Below, one piece after another: positions 22,855 through 30,610 of a stretch of 35,462 nt of DNA. How positions within the stretch are numbered: the first letter of the stretch is position 1; every line of letters begins with the position of its first letter. The notes beneath the pieces are model-generated. The model did no database searches. It was not told the origin of the DNA and saw nothing but the letters and a program-made list of their open reading frames with translations. This DNA is from Rhodospirillales bacterium (lineage in GTDB: Bacteria; Vulcanimicrobiota; Vulcanimicrobiia; Vulcanimicrobiales; Vulcanimicrobiaceae). The translations under genes and the position numbers were made by a program. The stretch is from the NCBI GenBank assembly GCA_025359485.1, contig JANYGA010000246.1, positions 1 through 35,462 of the forward strand, read 5' to 3'.

Positions 22855-23580
22855 TTACATCGACATTTCTTTCGGCGGATTTACCGGCTTGACGTCGGGA
22901 TTCTTATCAGCGAAGGCGCCGCTCGGGTTTGGTACGAGCCAGATTCCGAGATCCCAAATCGCGGGGAACGTGAAGACGAAACGCACGTCGGCAAGCTTCT
23001 TTGCGACGCCCGCTTTGACGAGAGCTGCTTTGGTCGGTTTCGCGACCGTCGCGCCACCTTTCGTCATCACTTTTTCGCCCGCGCCGCCGTACGTCGAACC
23101 GGTTGCCGTCGCGAGCCCGTAATGTACGTGTGCGCCGAACTTCTGCCAGCGTGATGGCGTGACGCCGAAGAGTTCGGGTGGCTTCGTCGACGTGACGGGC
23201 ATCGAAAAGTCGGCGCCGATCAACCGATTCTTCGCGTCGTACCAAAGCTGACTCGGATGTTCGGCGTCGATGCTCGTCCATTTACGATTCGCATAGCTGA
23301 TCGCGCCCGTGTTGTCCTCATCGGTGTAGCGGAGGTAGCCCGCCTTGCGCGCGAGCTCCGGCGTCGGGAAGCGCGCCGTGAGATCGGCCGTTACTTTTTC
23401 GACGAACGGCTCTTCGGCGGCCGTCGGTTTTCCGGAGATCGGTTTTGCGGACATCGCGGCGTCGGGTGCCATCATCGCACTCGGCGACGGCATCGGAGCG
23501 GCGGGTTCGGCCGCGCGACTGACGATCGGCGCGAGAACAAACATTGCGGATAAGAGCGTGAGGGTCGTACGTCGCATCAT
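22855..23580 (-). CDS. Exported protein of unknown function
   Basis: A 241-residue protein with a Sec signal peptide: 'MMRRTTLTLLSAMFVLAPIVSRAAEPAA', with cleavage likely after the Ala-rich segment. A low-complexity Met/Pro/Ser/Ala linker (to about residue 55) is followed by a globular part with 'ADLTARFPTPELARKAGYLRYTDEDNTGAISYANRKW', 'HPSQLWYDAKNRLIGADFSMPV', 'PSRWQKFGAHVHYGL' and 'VFTFPAIWDLGIWLVPNPSGAFADKNPDVKP'. I do not recognise a named family. Conserved-looking Trp, His and Asp positions suggest a folded extracytoplasmic domain. It is the last gene of a minus-strand group, 42 nt after the next exported protein gene and convergent with rpoD. Confidence 0.8.
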   Translation of the reverse strand: MMRRTTLTLLSAMFVLAPIVSRAAEPAAPMPSPSAMMAPDAAMSAKPISGKPTAAEEPFVEKVTADLTARFPTPELARKAGYLRYTDEDNTGAISYANRKWTSIDAEHPSQLWYDAKNRLIGADFSMPVTSTKPPELFGVTPSRWQKFGAHVHYGLATATGSTYGGAGEKVMTKGGATVAKPTKAALVKAGVAKKLADVRFVFTFPAIWDLGIWLVPNPSGAFADKNPDVKPVNPPKEMSM

Positions 23581-23622
23581 GCTCGCATCTGCCGCTTCGG
23601 TCCGCGCGCGTCCTCTTCGCGG

Positions 23623-24426
23623 CTACGGCGTGGGCGAAGTCGCGGGAGTCACGAAGGCCGTCGCGGTCGGCGTGGGTGCAGGCGTCGGCGGCAGCGTCGG
23701 CTTGCCGCGCGGCAGCGGTTTGGGTCGTGTGGGCGCTGGCGTAAAGAGCGGTGGCGCGGTGAGTTCGGAGTGCGGCGTGTCGTAGTTGCTTACGAACGGC
23801 GGCGGCGTCGAGAGCACCACGTGTCTCGGGTCGCTCGCATCGATCGTCGCGGCGGTCTGCGCCCGCAGGACGCTCCCGACGGGCAAGACGAGTTGACGGC
23901 CGCGGCGGAAGGCGTGATAGATGGCATGATATGGAATGAAAATATCGGCGACGGTATCGGTCGTGGAGCGCGTCGATTGCTGGCCCGACGTCAATTCGAT
24001 GTTGAGATATTCGTGATACGCGCGGATCGGAAGCGGCGGCGCCCCGCCCGAGAGTGCGAGCGGATCCAGATGGATTTGGACCGCGCCATCGATGTCGCCG
24101 CTATGAGCGCCCTGGGTCGTGACGATCGCGAGCGTCGCGGGCGCGCCCGCCGGTGCGACGACGGTGCCCGCGACGACCAGTGCATCCTTGAGGTGCATGT
24201 GAATGACGGATGCGGGCCGCGTGGAACCGGAGTCGATCTTATCGTCGAGCACGAGGAGCAGCGTCGAGCCGTAGGGCAGCGTCGCGCCCGTCGCAGCGGC
24301 CGCTGCCGTCGCCGTCGGCGCCGTACGCGGCGCGACGGGGGGCGGGATCGCACGCGCGGCCGGAGCGATCGCCACGAGGGTCGCTGCGGCGAAGAGACCG
24401 GCTGCATACCCTCGGCCGAGACGCAC
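23623..24426 (-). CDS. Exported protein of unknown function with Pro/Thr-rich tail
   Basis: A 267-residue exported protein. A signal peptide ('MRLGRGYAAGLFAAATLVAIAPAARA') leads into a Pro/Ala/Thr-rich linker. The folded region (about 50-215) includes 'LPYGSTLLLVLDDKIDSGSTRPASVIHMHLKDALVVAGTVVAPAG' and 'VLPVGSVLRAQTAATIDA', beta-rich segments alternating with glycines. A Pro/Thr-rich C-terminal tail (from about 215) resembles a wall-spanning or disordered extension. The 'G-T-V-V-A-P-A-G' type repeats are loosely like beta-barrel segments of surface or secretion proteins, but I cannot assign a family. It starts 5 nt after the KGG-repeat gene ends, so the two are probably co-transcribed. Confidence 0.75.
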   Translation of the reverse strand: MRLGRGYAAGLFAAATLVAIAPAARAIPPPVAPRTAPTATAAAAATGATLPYGSTLLLVLDDKIDSGSTRPASVIHMHLKDALVVAGTVVAPAGAPATLAIVTTQGAHSGDIDGAVQIHLDPLALSGGAPPLPIRAYHEYLNIELTSGQQSTRSTTDTVADIFIPYHAIYHAFRRGRQLVLPVGSVLRAQTAATIDASDPRHVVLSTPPPFVSNYDTPHSELTAPPLFTPAPTRPKPLPRGKPTLPPTPAPTPTATAFVTPATSPTP

Positions 24427-24431
24427 GGTCG

Positions 24432-24782
24432 TTACGACGCCTTCTTGGCGTCGATTTCGAGCGCGGCTGCGGCAGCGGCTGCGGCCGCTTTTTTCCCCTC
24501 TTCGATCAACGCTTTGACCTTCTGGCCGCCTTTTTGGCCGATTTGCTCGTAAAAGGACGGTCCGTATCGGTCGCGAGTCGCCTCGCCACCCTTTTTGCCG
24601 CCTTTTTTCCCGATCTGCTCGTAGAATTCGTGGCCGTGCGCGAGTTTCGTCGCCTCGCCGCCCTTACGACCGATCATCTCATAGAATTCTGGGCCGTACT
24701 TAGCTTTGACGGTTTCGCCGCCTTTTTGTCCGGCTTCGCGAACGCTCATTCCGGTACCGGGCTTCCGTTTTGGGGTCGACAT
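24432..24782 (-). CDS. KGG-repeat general stress protein (GsiB/YciG-like)
   Basis: A 116-residue, very hydrophilic protein built from repeats of about 23 residues of the form G-x-KGGE-x-x-K-x-x-(Y/H)G-x-x-FYExIG: 'GQKGGETVKAKYGPEFYEMI', 'GRKGGEATKLAHGHEFYEQI' and 'KKGGEATRDRYGPSFYEQI', then a final 'GQKGGQKVKALIEEGKK' and a poly-Ala tail. KGG repeats define the GsiB/YciG family, induced by starvation, heat or desiccation in characterised bacteria. The start is ATG at 24782 ('MSTPKRKPGTG'), with GGAAGG about 11 nt upstream; the longer track ORF extends into the promoter region. It heads a minus-strand group with two exported proteins and diverges from the HEAT/cyclophilin gene. Confidence 0.92.
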   Translation of the reverse strand: MSTPKRKPGTGMSVREAGQKGGETVKAKYGPEFYEMIGRKGGEATKLAHGHEFYEQIGKKGGKKGGEATRDRYGPSFYEQIGQKGGQKVKALIEEGKKAAAAAAAAALEIDAKKAS

Positions 24783-24891
24783 GTGGAGTTCTACCTTCCC
24801 AGGGGGCGCATGCCGGATCCACAGAGGGTCGGGCCAGCGGCCTGCCATACGGTAACGTAACTCTGCAACGGAAAGTTGGTCGGTCGAACCC

Positions 24892-26340
24892 GTGAAGCTC
24901 TTCGCGCTATTGACGATGCTCGTCGCTCTGCTCTCGACGTTCGCGGCAGCGAGCGAAGAGACCGATGCCGTCCGCGCGATCGAAATCGCCGAAGCGCATC
25001 GCCAACTCGACCAGGTCCTCGTGACCGACCTCGATGCGTCGCCGGCGCTAGCGGCTCGCGCGGCGCTCGCGATCGGCCGGGTGAAAAATATCGACGGAGC
25101 GCCGCCGCTGCGCGCGCATCTGCACGCGAAGGGCGCGGGCCTTCGCGCGATGGTTGCCTACGCGCTCGGACTCTTAGCCGATCGTGCGTCACTGCGCGAT
25201 CTCATGATGCTCGCGCGTACCGACAAAAATTCCGCGGTGCGCTATGCGGCGATCGATGCCGTGGGGCGCATCGTCCTCGTCGATCCGCATCTCGCGACGG
25301 CGGCGCTTGCGAACGACGCGCTCATCGTCGCGCGTGCCGACGCCGATCCCCTCGTGCGCGCGCACGGCGTCGCGCAACTCGACGCGTTCCGCAGCACGCC
25401 GTTCGCGCGAACGATCGCGGCATCGCTCGAGCGCGCGCTCGATCAAGAGCGCGACGAAACCGTGCGCTGGCACACGGCCTGGGCGATCTTCCGCGGCTTC
25501 GCAAACGCGGTCGACGCCTCGTTTTTGACCCGTGCGCTGCACGATTCGAACGAAACGGTACGTGTCGAAGCCGCGCGCGCGTGGGGTAGGCGCAGCGACG
25601 TCGCGGCGGCCGCGATCGTTCGTACGGGGCTCGACGATCCCTCATGGCGCGTGCAATTCGAAGCGCGCGAAGCGCTAAGGCGGATCGGCCGACTCACACC
25701 GACGGAGCATCTCGTTACGATGCCTCGAGGCGTTCGACTGCCGAAAATCCCCGCCGTTGCGGCGCGACCGAGCGTGTCGCCGTCGCCACGGTCCGGCGTG
25801 GCTTTGCAGGCGCCCAACCCGGCGACGCTCGCACTCGTGGCACCCGTGTTGCCCGCCTCCGCAAGCGATCTCGCCCGCCCGCAGCCGGGAGCCCATCCGC
25901 GCGTGCTCGTGACGACGACGAAGGGCGACGTGGTCGTGCGCATGTTTCCCGAGTGGGCGCCGGGCACGGTTGCGAATTTTCTCAATCTCGCCGAGCGCGG
26001 CTATTTCAATGGCAACCGCTGGTTTCGCATCGTTCCCGATTTCGTCGTGCAGACGGGCGACCCGACCGATAACGGCGAGGGCGATGCGGGCTATACGATC
26101 GGCGCCGAAGAGAATCCGCTCGAACAACGGAGCGGCATTATCGCTATGGGACTAAACTATGTCGACGGCAGCGCGGTCCGCGATTCGGCGGGGACGCAGT
26201 TCTATCTCACGCTCTCGCCGCAGCTCCATCTCGATCGCGATTTCAGCGTGTTCGGCGAAGTGTCGAGCGGGTTCGACGTGCTCGCGAATCTCATTGAAAG
26301 CGATCGGATCACGTCGGTTTCCCGAATCTCCGACGGCTAG
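24892..26340 (+). CDS. Exported HEAT-repeat/cyclophilin fusion (peptidyl-prolyl isomerase)
   Basis: A 482-residue two-part protein. A signal peptide ('MKLFALLTMLVALLSTFAAAS') is followed by HEAT-like helical repeats through about residue 270, for example 'LRAMVAYALGLLADRASLRDLMMLA' and 'VRVEAARAWGRRSDVAAAAIV'. A Pro-rich linker of about 60 residues leads to a C-terminal cyclophilin domain: 'VLVTTTKGDVVVRMFPEWAPGTVANFLNLAERGYFNGNRWFRIVPDFVVQTGDP', with 'GSAVRDSAGTQFYLTLSPQLHLDRDFSVFGEV'. The FRIVPDFVVQTGDP segment matches the F-H-R-x-x-x-x-F-x-x-Q-x-G-D active-site motif, but the usual His is replaced (WFRIV) while the catalytic Arg is kept. It probably acts outside the cytoplasm on folding of exported proteins. 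The start is a GTG. Its TAG stop shares CTAG with the proline dehydrogenase stop. Confidence 0.9.
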   Translation: MKLFALLTMLVALLSTFAAASEETDAVRAIEIAEAHRQLDQVLVTDLDASPALAARAALAIGRVKNIDGAPPLRAHLHAKGAGLRAMVAYALGLLADRASLRDLMMLARTDKNSAVRYAAIDAVGRIVLVDPHLATAALANDALIVARADADPLVRAHGVAQLDAFRSTPFARTIAASLERALDQERDETVRWHTAWAIFRGFANAVDASFLTRALHDSNETVRVEAARAWGRRSDVAAAAIVRTGLDDPSWRVQFEAREALRRIGRLTPTEHLVTMPRGVRLPKIPAVAARPSVSPSPRSGVALQAPNPATLALVAPVLPASASDLARPQPGAHPRVLVTTTKGDVVVRMFPEWAPGTVANFLNLAERGYFNGNRWFRIVPDFVVQTGDPTDNGEGDAGYTIGAEENPLEQRSGIIAMGLNYVDGSAVRDSAGTQFYLTLSPQLHLDRDFSVFGEVSSGFDVLANLIESDRITSVSRISDG

Positions 26341-27230
26341 CGGCCGACGAGCGACCGCAAGACGAAGAGCGCGTTCTCTTTGCGCTCGGTAATCCGGCGA
26401 TAGAAATAGCCCGCCCAGTGCGTGCCGAAGGGCACGTAGACGCGAACGTTATAGCCGTCGCGTGCGAGTTGGAGCTGGAGATCGGGCCGCACCCCGTACA
26501 ATAATTGAAACTCGAAGCGATCTTTTCCGATGCCTTGTTCGCTCGCATAGGCCTTTACCGCCGCGATCACGCGCTCGTCGTGCGTTGCGATGCCGGGGTA
26601 CGTTCCGCGCGAGAGAAGCGCTTCTGCCATTCGAAGATAGGCTTTTCGAATCGTGGGCATTTCCGGGATCGCGATCGTTTCGGGCTCGCTGTAAGCGCCT
26701 TTGCAGAGGCGCACGCGAGCACCGAGCGCGATCGCGCGTTCGACGTCGGCGGGCGATCGTTTGAGATAGGCTTGAATCACGGGGCCGACGTTGCGGAAAC
26801 GTGCGTAGGTGCGTTCGAAGACGCGAAGGGTCGCCTCGGTTACGGCGGAGCCTTCCATATCGATCCGCACGAAGGGGTCGGGAAGGTGTGACGCCCGCTC
26901 GACGATCGTCGAAAGATATTCGACGCAGAGATCCTCATCGACGAGCAAGCCTAGTGCCGTGAGTTTCACCGACACGTTCGTTCGCGCGGCATCGCGTTCG
27001 ATTGCAGCGAGCATTTCGAGATACGTATCGCGCGTGTGCGCGGCCTCGGCGATATCGGTGACATCCTCGCCGAGGAAATCGAGCGTGGCCGTGAGGCCGC
27101 AAGCGTTGAGCTCGCGCACGGCCGCGAGCGCCGCGACGACCGTCTCCCCCGCGACGAAGCGCTTCGCCAAAAAGAAGAATCGCGTCTGGAACGACGAGTC
27201 GGGCGCGAGGAGTCGATCGATGACAGCCAT
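26337..27230 (-). CDS. Proline dehydrogenase
   Basis: A 297-residue monofunctional, FAD-dependent TIM-barrel enzyme oxidising proline to delta-1-pyrroline-5-carboxylate. Family signatures are 'NVSVKLTALGL' (about residues 85-95), 'VRIDMEGSAVTEATL', 'VIQAYLKRSPADVE', 'RVRLCKGAYSEPE' (flavin and substrate region), 'FEFQLLYGVRPDLQLQL' and the C-terminal 'VYVPFGTHWAGYFYRRITERKENALFVL', where paired Arg bind the proline carboxylate. The start is ATG at 27230. No P5C dehydrogenase follows it, so the next step is encoded elsewhere. It may contribute to amino-acid use along with the nearby Kce-like and permease genes, but it is convergent to its neighbour and not in their operon. Confidence 0.92.
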   Translation of the reverse strand: MAVIDRLLAPDSSFQTRFFFLAKRFVAGETVVAALAAVRELNACGLTATLDFLGEDVTDIAEAAHTRDTYLEMLAAIERDAARTNVSVKLTALGLLVDEDLCVEYLSTIVERASHLPDPFVRIDMEGSAVTEATLRVFERTYARFRNVGPVIQAYLKRSPADVERAIALGARVRLCKGAYSEPETIAIPEMPTIRKAYLRMAEALLSRGTYPGIATHDERVIAAVKAYASEQGIGKDRFEFQLLYGVRPDLQLQLARDGYNVRVYVPFGTHWAGYFYRRITERKENALFVLRSLVGR

Positions 27231-27363
27231 CGGTATCTTGTGGTTCGGGCCGGGTCGAGACCATCCTGGAAGCGCTTGCCTCCTCCGCTTGCAAAGGAAA
27301 ATTTACAACGTGAATGCTCGCCAACGCGAGGCCGGGGCATCGGTAAGCCGAAATGTTACGAAG

Positions 27364-27777
27364 ATGGAAGCCGCGCACGCTGGTTTATCCGGCGCACGGA
27401 AACGCGTCCTCGTCGCCGACGACGACGGCGATGTCTGTGCCTTGCTCGTGGCTGTCCTCGAGCCGATTTGCGACCTTACGATCGTCCACGATGCCGAGAC
27501 GGCCTTGCGCTACCTCGAGGCCGACGAACGCTACGATGCGATCGTCTCCGATTTCATGCTTCCCGGAATCACGGGCGTGGAGCTCGTCGAACGCATTCGC
27601 GGCACGGAATCGCAGAGTCGCGTACCGATCCTCATGATCAGCGGCCATGGAGCGCTCGGGATCGGCAAAGAAGCCACAGCCGCCGGAGCGGACGCTTTTC
27701 TCGATAAGCCATTCACGCTCGCGCAACTTCGCAACGCCGTCTCGGCGCTATTGGGGCGCTCGCGCAGCTTCGCCTAA
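27364..27777 (+). CDS. Stand-alone response-regulator receiver domain
   Basis: A 137-residue CheY-like receiver. It shows the acidic pocket 'VLVADDDGDVC', the phospho-acceptor Asp in 'YDAIVSDFMLPGITG', the switch Ser in 'ILMISGHG', and the conserved Lys in 'AFLDKPFTLAQL'. No output domain follows, and no histidine kinase is in the window, so it probably acts through protein contact or as a phosphorelay intermediate. The start is ATG at 27364; the longer ORF of the track extends antisense into the proline dehydrogenase gene. The preceding 133 nt separate it from the divergent proline dehydrogenase and should contain both promoters. Confidence 0.9.
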   Translation: MEAAHAGLSGARKRVLVADDDGDVCALLVAVLEPICDLTIVHDAETALRYLEADERYDAIVSDFMLPGITGVELVERIRGTESQSRVPILMISGHGALGIGKEATAAGADAFLDKPFTLAQLRNAVSALLGRSRSFA

Positions 27778-27813
27778 GAAGCGTTCGCGCGACCAGCGGC
27801 GTACGAGGACGAC

Positions 27814-28377
27814 GTGTCTTCCGCCGTTTTTCGCGTCGCGCTCGTAGCGATTTCGCTCGCGCTCGACGTTTTTGCCGTGAGCGTCGGCGTCGGCATCCGC
27901 GGCGTGACGACGGCGGCGAAAGTGCGGATCGGCCTCGCATTCGCCGCAGCCGAAGTCTCGATGAATCTCGTCGGTGCCGGCATCGGTGCCGCTGCGGGCC
28001 GTGCGATCGGCGACGTGGCGGGCTATATCGGATTCGCGGCGCTCATCGGCGTCGGCATCTACATGATCGTGGAATCGATCCGTGCCGAAGAAGAAAATTT
28101 CGATCTCTCTCACGGCTTCGGGCTCTTCATCGCGTCGCTTTCGATAAGTCTCGATTCGCTCGGCATCGGATTCTCCATCAATTACATCGGCGTGCCGCTG
28201 CTCGTGACGCTCACCGCAATCGCGATCGCCGCGCTCGGTTCGACGGCGCTCGGGCTCGCGTTTGGCTCGCGCTTCGGGCCGATCGTCGGTGAGCGAGCCG
28301 GTATCATCGCGGGCTTCGTGCTCATCGCGACGGGCGCGCTCTTCGCGGTGCTAAAGTTTTTGCATATCGGCATATGA
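27814..28377 (+). CDS. MntP-like manganese efflux pump
   Basis: A 187-residue membrane protein with six predicted helices. Two conserved acidic helix motifs, 'ALVAISLALDVFAVSVGVGIRG' and 'FIASLSISLDSLGIGFSIN', are the paired repeats of the MntP/YebN family, which exports Mn(II); the Asp of each is in the transport path. The length matches the family (about 185-190). The start is a GTG at 27814 with GAGG just upstream. It overlaps the DUF2079 gene by ATGA. In several bacteria MntP is controlled by a manganese riboswitch, but I see no space for one here, since the gene starts only 36 nt after its neighbour. Confidence 0.87.
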   Translation: MSSAVFRVALVAISLALDVFAVSVGVGIRGVTTAAKVRIGLAFAAAEVSMNLVGAGIGAAAGRAIGDVAGYIGFAALIGVGIYMIVESIRAEEENFDLSHGFGLFIASLSISLDSLGIGFSINYIGVPLLVTLTAIAIAALGSTALGLAFGSRFGPIVGERAGIIAGFVLIATGALFAVLKFLHIGI

Positions 28378-29723
28378 CCCCGACGCAGCGCGTGTGGTTC
28401 GCGACGCTCGCGTTCGCCGTCGTCTACACGGTTCTCGGTGCGATCCGCTACGCGACCTATCATGCGGGCTCCGATCTCGGGCTCTTCACGCAGAGTATCG
28501 CGACTGCGTTCTCGGGCTTTGCGAATACGCCCGAGGGCGGTAACCATTTCACGTATCACTTCTCGCCGATACTCTTCGCGTGCGCGCCTCTGTTACTCGC
28601 GACGCATTCGCCGCTCGCGCTCGTCACGTTGCAAGCGATCGCGGGCGCACTCGTCGCACCGCCGCTCTTCTTTATCGCGCGAGCTCGCATCGAGGACGGT
28701 CGCGCGCTGGCGGTTGCGGTCGTGGCGCTTCTCTATCCGCCGCTCGCAGGCCTGACGTTTGCCGATTTTCACGAAAATGGATTCGCACCGGCCGCGACGC
28801 TCTGGCTCTTGTGGGCGATCGATGCGGGCCGTTTGCGTACGGCGGCGTTCCTCGCACTCCTCGCGCTCGCGATCAAAGAAGATCAGGGTGTGCTGCTTGC
28901 GGCGGCGGGCGTCTTTGGTGCGCTCGCCTATTGGCGCGACGGCGATCTCCGGCGCGCGCGATTCTGCGCGGTGGGAACGCTCGTTTCGATCGCGACGTTC
29001 GTTTTGTTCTTTACCATCGTGCGGCACGCGGCGGGTGCGACGATGCCATGGGCGCCGACGCATTTTTATGCGTGGGGACCGACCGACGCGCTCGGTCAGG
29101 CACCATGGTATTCCATCGGCCGACCCGCCTACGGGCTTGAAGCGTTCCTTCCGCTCGCCTTCGTCGCGCTCGCGACACCGGCCATTGCGCTCGTGTTGCC
29201 CGGCCTCGTCGAGGTGCTCGCATCGCACGAATCGATCACGTACACGATGGGCCAACATTACGCGGGCGTGTGGATCGGCTACGCGCTCTTCGCCTTCGCG
29301 CTCGGGATCGCACGCGCACACGCGCGGTCGCCGCAGCTGAGCTCACGGTTACTGCGACTCTCCGTCGGGATCTGCGTGCTGATCCTTGCGTTCGCGAGCC
29401 CGACGCATTGGGGCCATAACCTGGGATTACGAAACGCGCACGATGCCGCACGTGACCGCGCGCTCGCGCGCCTCGACTTGGGCAGCGAGGTCGGTGTTTC
29501 CGACGTGCTCTTCGCGCATCTCGGCTTCGATCCACACGCCATGCTCGGCCTCGATCGCGCGCCACGTTTCGCGCTCGTCGATACGCGCGATCGGTCGTCG
29601 TTCGTCGACGAGCGTTGGGCACCGATCGTCACGCGGGGCGTGGCGACGGGCGCGCTACGCCTCTTGTGGGCCGAAGATGGTGTAGGACTTTACGAACGGC
29701 GCGCCGCAACGTGGGGCGGCTGA
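28374..29723 (+). CDS. DUF2079 polytopic membrane protein
   Basis: A 449-residue integral membrane protein with about nine or ten hydrophobic helices. The N-terminal 'HAGSDLGLFTQSI' and 'GNHFTYHFSPILFACAPLL' carry the Asp and His pattern typical of DUF2079. This family is distantly related to GT-C glycosyltransferases, in which an acidic residue in the first loop is catalytic; 'ADFHENGFAPAATLWLLWA' is a second family motif. The last 100 residues form an extracytoplasmic soluble domain. It overlaps the mntP-like gene by ATGA and the next gene by 1 nt (TGATG). Its substrate, if it is a transferase, is unknown. Confidence 0.85.
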   Translation: MTPTQRVWFATLAFAVVYTVLGAIRYATYHAGSDLGLFTQSIATAFSGFANTPEGGNHFTYHFSPILFACAPLLLATHSPLALVTLQAIAGALVAPPLFFIARARIEDGRALAVAVVALLYPPLAGLTFADFHENGFAPAATLWLLWAIDAGRLRTAAFLALLALAIKEDQGVLLAAAGVFGALAYWRDGDLRRARFCAVGTLVSIATFVLFFTIVRHAAGATMPWAPTHFYAWGPTDALGQAPWYSIGRPAYGLEAFLPLAFVALATPAIALVLPGLVEVLASHESITYTMGQHYAGVWIGYALFAFALGIARAHARSPQLSSRLLRLSVGICVLILAFASPTHWGHNLGLRNAHDAARDRALARLDLGSEVGVSDVLFAHLGFDPHAMLGLDRAPRFALVDTRDRSSFVDERWAPIVTRGVATGALRLLWAEDGVGLYERRAATWGG

Positions 29724-30610
29724 TGGACGTCGCACGCGAGATCCTCGCACGCGCTCGCGCGGTCGGATCGCGATCGATTGCCGTGGTCGGCACGAGTAAG
29801 AACGCCGGTAAATCCGTCGTCGTCGCTGCGTTGACGAGTGCGCTCGTTAACGAGCACCGCGTCTTCGGTCTCGCGTCGATCGGGCGCGATGGCGAATCGT
29901 TCGACGCGCTCGTCGCGGCGCCGAAGCCGCGTTTTTTCTTGCGCGAAGGCGCGGTCGTCGCGACGGCGACCGTGCTCCTGCCGCGGACGCCCGGGCTCGA
30001 GATCCTCGAAGTCACGGGAGAACGTTGCGCGCTCGGCCCGATCGCAATCGCGCGCGTGCGCGCACCGGGATACGTCGAGATCGCGGGACCGCCGCAAGCC
30101 TCCGCCGTGCGTCGGATCGTCGCGCGGCTCGCGACGTACGCACCCTTCGTCGTCGTCGACGGGGCCGTCGATCGTATCGCGGCCCTGCGCGGCGGTGACG
30201 ATGCGATCGTGCTCGCTGTCGGTGCGGCGAGCGCGCCGACCTTCGATCGCGCGGTCGAAGATATCGCGGCCCTCGCCGCGCGCCTGGCCTTACCACTTCA
30301 CGACGGCTCGGGCGAGGCGATCGTCGTCGTGGGCGCGCTCACCGCACGCGCGGCCGCGGAACACGCGCGCTCGTTCGGCCGCATGCCGATCGTCGTGGCC
30401 GATCCGACGCGGATCGCGTTTGGCGGGCGCACGTTTCTCGAGTTGCGCGAGCATCTCGATCTGCGTTGCGAGCATGCGTTGCGGCCGGTTGCGTGCACCG
30501 TCGCGCCGATCGGTCTCGAGCGGGCCTTCGAGCCCCGCGCCTTCGCGCGTGCGGTCGCGCAACGAACGGGATTGCCGACGTACGACGTCTACGCGCAGGC
30601 GGTCGCGTGA
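29723..30610 (+). CDS. KamB-like P-loop protein
   Basis: A 295-residue protein with a P-loop 'SIAVVGTSKNAGKSVVVAALTSAL' (residues 18-41, G-T-S-K-N-A-G-K-S) and a Rossmann-like core ('YAPFVVVDGAVDRIAAL', 'GEAIVVVGALTARAAAEHA'). It is directly followed by a MutS-like ATPase and then a Kce-like enzyme. That order recalls the kamB-kamC pair in lysine-fermentation clusters, whose functions are not well established but are suspected to serve the B12-dependent aminomutase. The start is ATG at 29723, overlapping the DUF2079 stop. Its reaction is unknown. Confidence 0.7.
   Translation: MDVAREILARARAVGSRSIAVVGTSKNAGKSVVVAALTSALVNEHRVFGLASIGRDGESFDALVAAPKPRFFLREGAVVATATVLLPRTPGLEILEVTGERCALGPIAIARVRAPGYVEIAGPPQASAVRRIVARLATYAPFVVVDGAVDRIAALRGGDDAIVLAVGAASAPTFDRAVEDIAALAARLALPLHDGSGEAIVVVGALTARAAAEHARSFGRMPIVVADPTRIAFGGRTFLELREHLDLRCEHALRPVACTVAPIGLERAFEPRAFARAVAQRTGLPTYDVYAQAVA

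Noticed and set aside
24438-24775. Regular repeats in DNA that might suggest a CRISPR or satellite array.
   Set aside because: The repeats are the coding units of the KGG protein, diverge at third positions and have no spacer structure.
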